From Drosophila miranda (Eukaryota > Arthropoda > Insecta > Diptera > Drosophilidae), in the NCBI RefSeq assembly GCF_003369915.1, contig NC_046676.1, positions 19,574,001 through 19,638,000 on the forward strand: a stretch of 64,000 bases of DNA, given 5' to 3'. Every line of letters begins with the position of its first letter. Within the stretch, counting starts at the first letter, position 1. The position numbers were made by a program, and so were the translations under genes. Below are positions 58,135-64,000 of the stretch, piece after piece. The notes below the pieces were generated by a model, which saw only the letters and a list, made by a program, of their open reading frames with translations, ran no database searches and had not been told where the DNA came from.

Positions 58135-61100
58135 ATGATCATCATTCGACGCCGATGATGATGATGACAACGACGACGACGAAGACGACGACTGCGACTG
58201 CTCTGCTAATGAAGATGATGTAAACGAAGCCAAGCAGCACACTCTCCTCTTTCTTTCCACTTTTGTGCACCGAAACGAAAGCGAAATTTGAAAGCAAAAG
58301 AAATCGAAACAAATACCACCACTGCCACATAATATTTCTCTGAATTGAAATCGAAACTGCATTCTTTACACACACACATATACATATACAACATATCTGG
58401 GCAATCGCCAAACGAATCGAAATATGAGATTGTCGCGGTGCTTATCGGTCAGTGGAGACCGCCTGCTCCTCCTGCTGGCGGCAACACTAGCCATCGCCCT
58501 GGTGCAAGCGGAGCGGGACTTTAACGTAAACGACTCTCAGGTGAGTAATGGGATTATGAAGAGATTAATGGAGTTTAATGAAGAAACATACTCAATCACA
58601 TAACATCTAAGATTTTAGTTTGATTAAATGCGATTAGATTATCTTTTATAATCTCAAATTCGATTTTGGCGCAAAGAATCCGTTCTAGAACCGATCTATA
58701 AACGGTATGGAGCCATACTGTTTCCCCTTTTCGATTGTGCCTCAAAACAAGAGTGCACTCTTACAAGCGTTCACTGTAGAACGAAGCTCTGTGTCTCTGG
58801 CCTGTCCCTTGTCTGCCTAACTTTGATGGATGATGCGTGACGCTTTTCATTTGAATTATGCAGTCGGCGACTCCGATTCGATTAGATTGTCGCCGCCACG
58901 ATAATGGCTTGAGCAATAAACCACAGTGCTGTTTGTCACGGTCGTCCCCCCTTTCCGTATTGTAGGTGCCTGTCATTGAGCCAAAGGATGTGCCCGCCTA
59001 CAAGCAGGATCCCTATGTGACAGAGCTGATGGGATGCCAGAACCAGCAGAACGAGATTGTGCTCTCACTGCTGCTGAAGAAGCACGACTGGAGCGAGTTG
59101 ACGGCCACCAAGCGAGCCCATGTTCAGGCGAAGCTGGCCAAGTTCTTTGCCATACCCAAGGTAAGCTGCAGGATGTTCCATACATGTCTCAATATATACT
59201 GTTGTATGCCAAACAGGAGTTCATTTCGTTGGATTCGGTGTCGAAGCGGGAGCTTAGGTCCATGCACAAGCTGGCCATGAGGAAGGGCGGCAAGGGGAAC
59301 AAGAATATGGAGACTCTGAACCGTCGTTTGGGACGCGCCAGTTTCATGGTTTGTATTTCTACTACTGGTTCCACTTTTTGTTTGCTACGACTTTTGTTTC
59401 CTTTTGCGCAGATCGGCTGTGGTCCAAGCTACTTTGTCATGGGTGAACCGATAGCCAAGCAGATTGCCCACCAGGTCAAGGATGGCACTATTGGTGCTCT
59501 GACGGAGGAGAACTTTGGTCTGTGGTTTATTTGGCGCAAGGAATTGAAATCCAGGTGGGTGCACGAACCAAACGAACCACAGAATACGACGGTTTAAATG
59601 GAATAGCTCTTAAGAAAGCTATTTTATATTCGGAATGCATCAATCAAAGAAGAAATAACTAATGTTCATTGAGATATGACATGTGCGCATAAATCACACC
59701 GAAAGAATGTTGCCCTGACGATCCTCCTTTCAATTCTAGATCCCATCGCCGGCGACGTCAATCGGAGGGTTCTGGAGCCGACGATGATGACTACGAGTAT
59801 GAAGATGAGGGAGAGGATGCTATGTAAGTATTACAGACAGTCCGTGTCTTCTGTGCCTCTTCTGAGTGTCTGTCATTTCATGTTCTATCTTTGGAACAGT
59901 GAGCCAAGCACGGAAGTGCCCGCGGTGACTACGCATGCGCATCGTCATCATCATGGAGTGGTGAGTGTTCCGATTGATTACTCAATTGGTTATATGTACC
60001 TACTACATTCCCAATATTTATTTTGGTTCATTCTCTCGGTGTTTTTATTATCCGTTATCCGTTAATCCGTTTAAATGCGAATACTCCGAGGTTAATGCAT
60101 TGTGGATGGTGTTGAACTATGTACGAGTATATGTATAACGTATACGAGTCGAGATTCCGTTATTATTTCCGGAAGTCACAAGTTTTTTTCTGTTCGTTTT
60201 ACAACACTGCACTTTGTTAATAACAATTCGCACAGCCACAAACACACAAAAAGAAAACACTTTACATGGAACACGGATACACCTACACACATACTATAGA
60301 AACACATACATGCATACATATATCCGATATCTATATACAAATTTACACTATAAATAACTGTAATTCATCATATGATGTATACGTTTTTTTCTTCTCTTTT
60401 GCCATTTCTTTCTCGCTCTATCTCTCTCTGTCTATATATCGCTCTCATTGTGTTCTCTCGTTCTCTCACTTGTTTGATGAATGTTTAAACTGAAATCGAT
60501 ATCGATATCGCCATCGCAATCCAAATACTAATCGTAACTAACAATCGAATCATCGACTAACCCAAGTCGGAGGGGGATTCTGCCTCTGCGTCTGCCACGC
60601 CCTCGGTTGCCAGTGTGGAGGAGGAGATCGAGGAGAGCGTCTCCAAGCTGGAGTCCGTGATAAGCAAGACTATTGAGAATACGAAGAACATCAAGGAGCT
60701 GGTCCCAGTGCTCGGGCCATCGTCCGTCGATGAGGGTGGTGCTGGTGCTGACGATGATGATGATGTAGAGGATGTGGAACTCCAGCAATTGGGCGCCGCT
60801 GCAGGGAAATTCCGGGAAAATGATGTGGACACCACCACAGCGGCTGCCGCAACAGCCACAACTGGGATGCCTGGCTCTGCCACGGACATGGTAAAGTCCA
60901 GTTACATGGAGGAGGAAGCAGGGAATCAGGTGGATGCCGTTGCCGTCGTAGATGTGGATGCTGTTGCCACATTCAGCACCGCTGATAACACCACACCCCC
61001 ACCCATATCGGGGTCCATCTCTGGCGCCACACAGCACAGCAGCAGCAGCAGCAGCAATAGCAAGCAGAAGCCATTCTCACCCTATGATGCCACCTCCTCA

Positions 61101-64000
61101 GTGTCAGTGTCCTCCTCCTCTGTTGTGCCATCAATCGAAGCTGTTGAAACGTCTTCGTTGCCATCCATGTCCACCTCTACATCGGCCACAGGGACCTCCT
61201 CCTCCTCATCGTCATCCTCATCCTCATCTTCCCCCTTAACCTCATCCCCATCCTCTCACATTGTTGCCATCACAGACATTGTATTAGACAGCAACAACCA
61301 TAAAAACAACAACAATACTCTAACAACTTTATCATCATCTGCATCATCATCATCTGCAACAACAACAACTACAACAATCACACCAACAGCAACAATGTCA
61401 ACTACAACAACAGCAACAACAACACTGTCTGAAATGTCGCCAAAGGTAAATGATGTCGCTTTTGTGTGAACGCGCCCGTGATTGTGTGTGTTGTCTCTCT
61501 TGTCTCCTGTCTCTTGTCGTTGTCACATCTAAACTGTTGTCCTCCCTCCTTCTCTTTATGTGAGTGTGTGTGTCTCCTCCAAACAGCCAGGAGTTAGCTT
61601 AGTTCTGTCTCTCTCTCTCTCTGCCTCTCCATCTCTTAATCTGTAACTCTCTTGTTTTTCTTTTATATTGATATTGTATTTTTATTGCCTTTTGTCCTGT
61701 GTAAGACGAGAGTTGAACTCCATAAAAATGGCTTAACAACATCCCTGTTGCTGTCATAAAAGACTTTTAGTGGAGTTGTGTTTGTACATAAATGTTAGCA
61801 AACTAGATAAAGAAGTGTGTGTAGATATAGTTAATATATATGTATTTATAAATTGTACATATGTATGTATATGCTTTTAGCTGCAGCTTAATTTGCGTGT
61901 TGACAGTTAGTGTTTGTAAACGATCCTCGAGCTTTAAATGAGAGCTGCAATTAGTGTTGGAAAACTATTGCCCAAGGATGCTTTTTCTGTGACTGGTTCT
62001 TCGGCAGTTTATTCGGGGGGATACTTTTCTTTTTGTACATATTCAACAGTTCTAAAGAGCTTTTAAAGATTTAAATCAGGAAAACTAGTCGTTTGATATT
62101 AAGTTGTCGGTTGGTGTTGAGACATTTCCAAAGAAACCCAGAATGAGGTGATAAATTGTATGTTGTATGGATCTTTGGCTTTTGACCTTACCAGAAAAAA
62201 CAACAGCAAAAACTTATTAAATTTATGTTGAAACTCAAACCAAAAGCAGCCAAATGCAAATGATTTCGAGCTGAGCAGCTTTCCGCCCATCGAAGATGTT
62301 GAAGATGCGACAACGATACCAACAACAGCTGCTGCTGCTGGGGCAACAACAGCAAGAACGTCCTCCTCGAGCGAAATCGATTCTCACGTAGTAGAGTCCA
62401 CAGCAACGCACCGCACAATTAGTTCTAAGGTGAAATGCCGCATCGCCATTGCATTGCAATTGCAGAAATATAGTTTTTAAGCTTGCAAGTCGATCCATAG
62501 ATGTTGCACCATTTCCCCGACCTCGAGCCCGCCCCGCCCACTGGTTTGTCCTGAATCCAATTAAGCGCGGAATATTCCTTCCGGCCGAATGCACTTACTA
62601 GCAGCATGTGGCAATTAGTGAACCAGATTGCGCCCCCTCTCCACCTCCTGCATGAGGTCCTTGGTAATTGCATGTCCACTGTCTACACACTCACACACAC
62701 ACCCGTATGCGTATACGTATACGTAATCTTACCTGTTTTTGCACTCGTACTTGGATGTTGTACTAACACTAACTCTGCCTGCCCCTCCTTAGCCGCAGAC
62801 TCCTTCAGCATGTAACTTAGAGCCATCCATTGGCACCAATTAGTCATCTCAATGCTAATGATTTACCTGTAATTCCCAGGAAGGAGAAGCCGATGCCATC
62901 AGCACCCCCAACAATAACAGCAGCGGCAGTGGAAGTGGCAATAATGAGGTATGGGCTATAGCACGGGGTCCTGGCAACGCTCAAATCTCCTATTAATCCC
63001 TCTCATCGACAGCAGCTGTTCCCAGGCTCTTCAGTGCCCCCCTCCACGGTGGCCACGACAACACCTGCCACGCCCGAGGCGACCAGCACCGTCAGTACAT
63101 TTTCCTCGACGGATTATGTGGAGCCGCAGCCGGAGAACAGTGTCCCGATTATCAAGACGCGCCTGCAGAAACTGGCGGTGACCTCGGGCAAGGCTTTTAC
63201 CATGATTGTGCCCGAGGATACCTTCTGGGATGCCGAAGATCAGGGCAACCTGCGTCTGGAGCTCACCGACAAGGATGGCCACGAGCTGAAATCCAACTCC
63301 TGGCTGCAGTTCAATGCCGATAAGCGGGAATTGTACGGACTGTAAGTAAATGAGTTATGTTTCTATGCAGGATGGAAGTTTATAATGTTTCTGTCTCCTC
63401 TGTCCCTTTGCAGACCTTTGGACGACACCGTGTCGCGTTGGCAGTATCGCCTCTCTGCCACAGACTCGGGCAACGCCACCGTAACGGAGACGGTGGAGAT
63501 TAGCGTGCAACAGCACCGAGCGGTGCGGACCATCAACCACGAGATCAGCATTCTCGTGAAGATCAACGAGAAGCACGGCCACAACATCGACTGGCAACTG
63601 AAGCTGATCAATGCCTTGGCTCGAACACTGGATGATGACAGCAGCTCGGCAGTGGTAGTGCGCGAGATCCGTCAGACCCCACAGGACCCACACAGCGCCA
63701 TCTTCGTGTACTTCAACGAGACCCTGCCGACCAGCGACTGCCCCGAGAAGGAGCTGAGCGACCTTGTTAGCCGCCTGGATGCCCAGCGTCTGAGCGATCT
63801 GGTGCAGCCGCTGCTGGGCATCAAGTCGATCACTGGCCAGCTCATTGGATCGTGCCAGAAGGACCTAACGAAGGTGAAGCCCACTATGCAGATGGCCAAG
63901 AACGTGCCGCCGATGCCGCGCAACCAAGTGGATCGAGTGAACGCCAGCGTAGGACAACTGTTGGTGTTCAAAGTGCCGCCAGACACCTTCTACGATGCAA
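58135..64000 (+). CDS. Dg: Dystroglycan, 5' part (runs off the window)
   Basis: The start codon is at 58424, after a leader in the same exon. Coding exons: 58424-58540, 58966-59160, 59217-59348, 59412-59554, 59740-59823, 59900-59960, 60567-61445, 62250-62429, 62880-62948, 63013-63341 and 63414 to beyond 64000. The signal peptide contains LLLLLAATLAIALVQAE. A globular N-terminal region follows (KREL...LGRASFM, YFVMGEPIAKQIAHQV), resembling the S6-like second domain of vertebrate dystroglycan. Then come an acidic stretch, a Ser/Thr-rich mucin-like region (exons 7-9) and a cadherin-like domain (AFTMIVPEDTFWDAEDQGNL, RWQYRLSATDSGN). A second such domain begins at the edge (FKVPPDTFYDA). Dystroglycan links laminin outside the cell to dystrophin inside. 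The mucin exons are all phase 0 and multiples of three, so they can be skipped freely. The transmembrane and dystrophin-binding parts lie beyond the window. Confidence 0.93.
59961..60566 (+). other. Dg intron before the mucin exon
   Basis: Low-complexity intron with ACACAT- and TCTC-rich stretches and a GATATC repeat at 60497-60510. Ends in the acceptor ACCCAAG, weaker than its neighbours, which suits an alternatively spliced exon. Confidence 0.5.
61446..62249 (+). other. Dg intron between mucin exons
   Basis: TGTG- and TCTC-rich with no coding signal. The next exon (62250-62429) starts after AAAAGCAG, an acceptor with a poor pyrimidine tract. Confidence 0.5.
62430..62879 (+). other. Dg intron before the small exon 9
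   Basis: Holds a CACACAC run at 62688-62702 and CGTATACGTATACGTA at 62707-62722. No gene. Confidence 0.5.

Noticed and set aside
60938-61164. Antisense frames over the Dg mucin exon
   Set aside because: Complement of CAG/TCC-rich coding repeats; no independent signal.

Overview
The window is nuclear DNA of a Drosophila-type fly. The genes have short 55-65 bp introns with consensus splice sites and fly core-promoter motifs (TATA, DRE, Ohler motifs 1 and 6). The proteins are recognisable fly genes: HLH54F, a larval hexamerin, dystroglycan, Nol9, Vps50, PIG-A and others. Gene content suggests Muller element C (D. melanogaster 2R), except for the Lsp2-like hexamerin. The exact species cannot be told from the sequence; something outside the melanogaster subgroup (for example the obscura group) is an inference.

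Layout. 0-10.6 kb: HLH54F (bHLH, minus), mitochondrial sarcosine dehydrogenase (plus) and a nine-exon SLC26-type anion transporter (minus). 11-18 kb: a WDR5-like WD40 protein (minus), an intronless Lsp2-type hexamerin (plus) and a divergent ionotropic receptor (minus); the last two meet tail to tail. 18.6-29.6 kb is a compact housekeeping block: Vps50 (minus) and PIG-A (plus) share one divergent promoter region, followed by a stomatin-family gene, a 60-residue small gene, Hyccin/FAM126 and a METTL6-type tRNA methyltransferase. 30-35 kb: an unrecognised secreted basic protein, a Snake-like CLIP serine protease, and a two-exon secreted protein with two furin-like sites that looks like a peptide precursor. 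35-39.6 kb is gene-poor and carries a 5'-truncated jockey-clade LINE. 39.6-49.15 kb: a tandem array of about 1.92 kb units gives three truncated Nol9 paralogs, each with its own promoter, splice sites and open frame, followed by full-length Nol9. mRpL34 (minus) follows. From 49.8 kb to the end is dystroglycan (plus): 5' UTR exon, 7.9 kb intron, then the N-terminal region, mucin-like exons and the first cadherin-like domain, running off the window.

Most notable. (1) The Nol9 array: recent, mosaic, with open reading frames and a new fused C-terminus. (2) A dispersed module of about 200-350 bp with motif-6-type repeats lies at the promoters of Hyccin, METTL6 and Nol9, and decayed copies lie between. 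(3) Two secreted proteins whose true starts appear only after placing a first intron.
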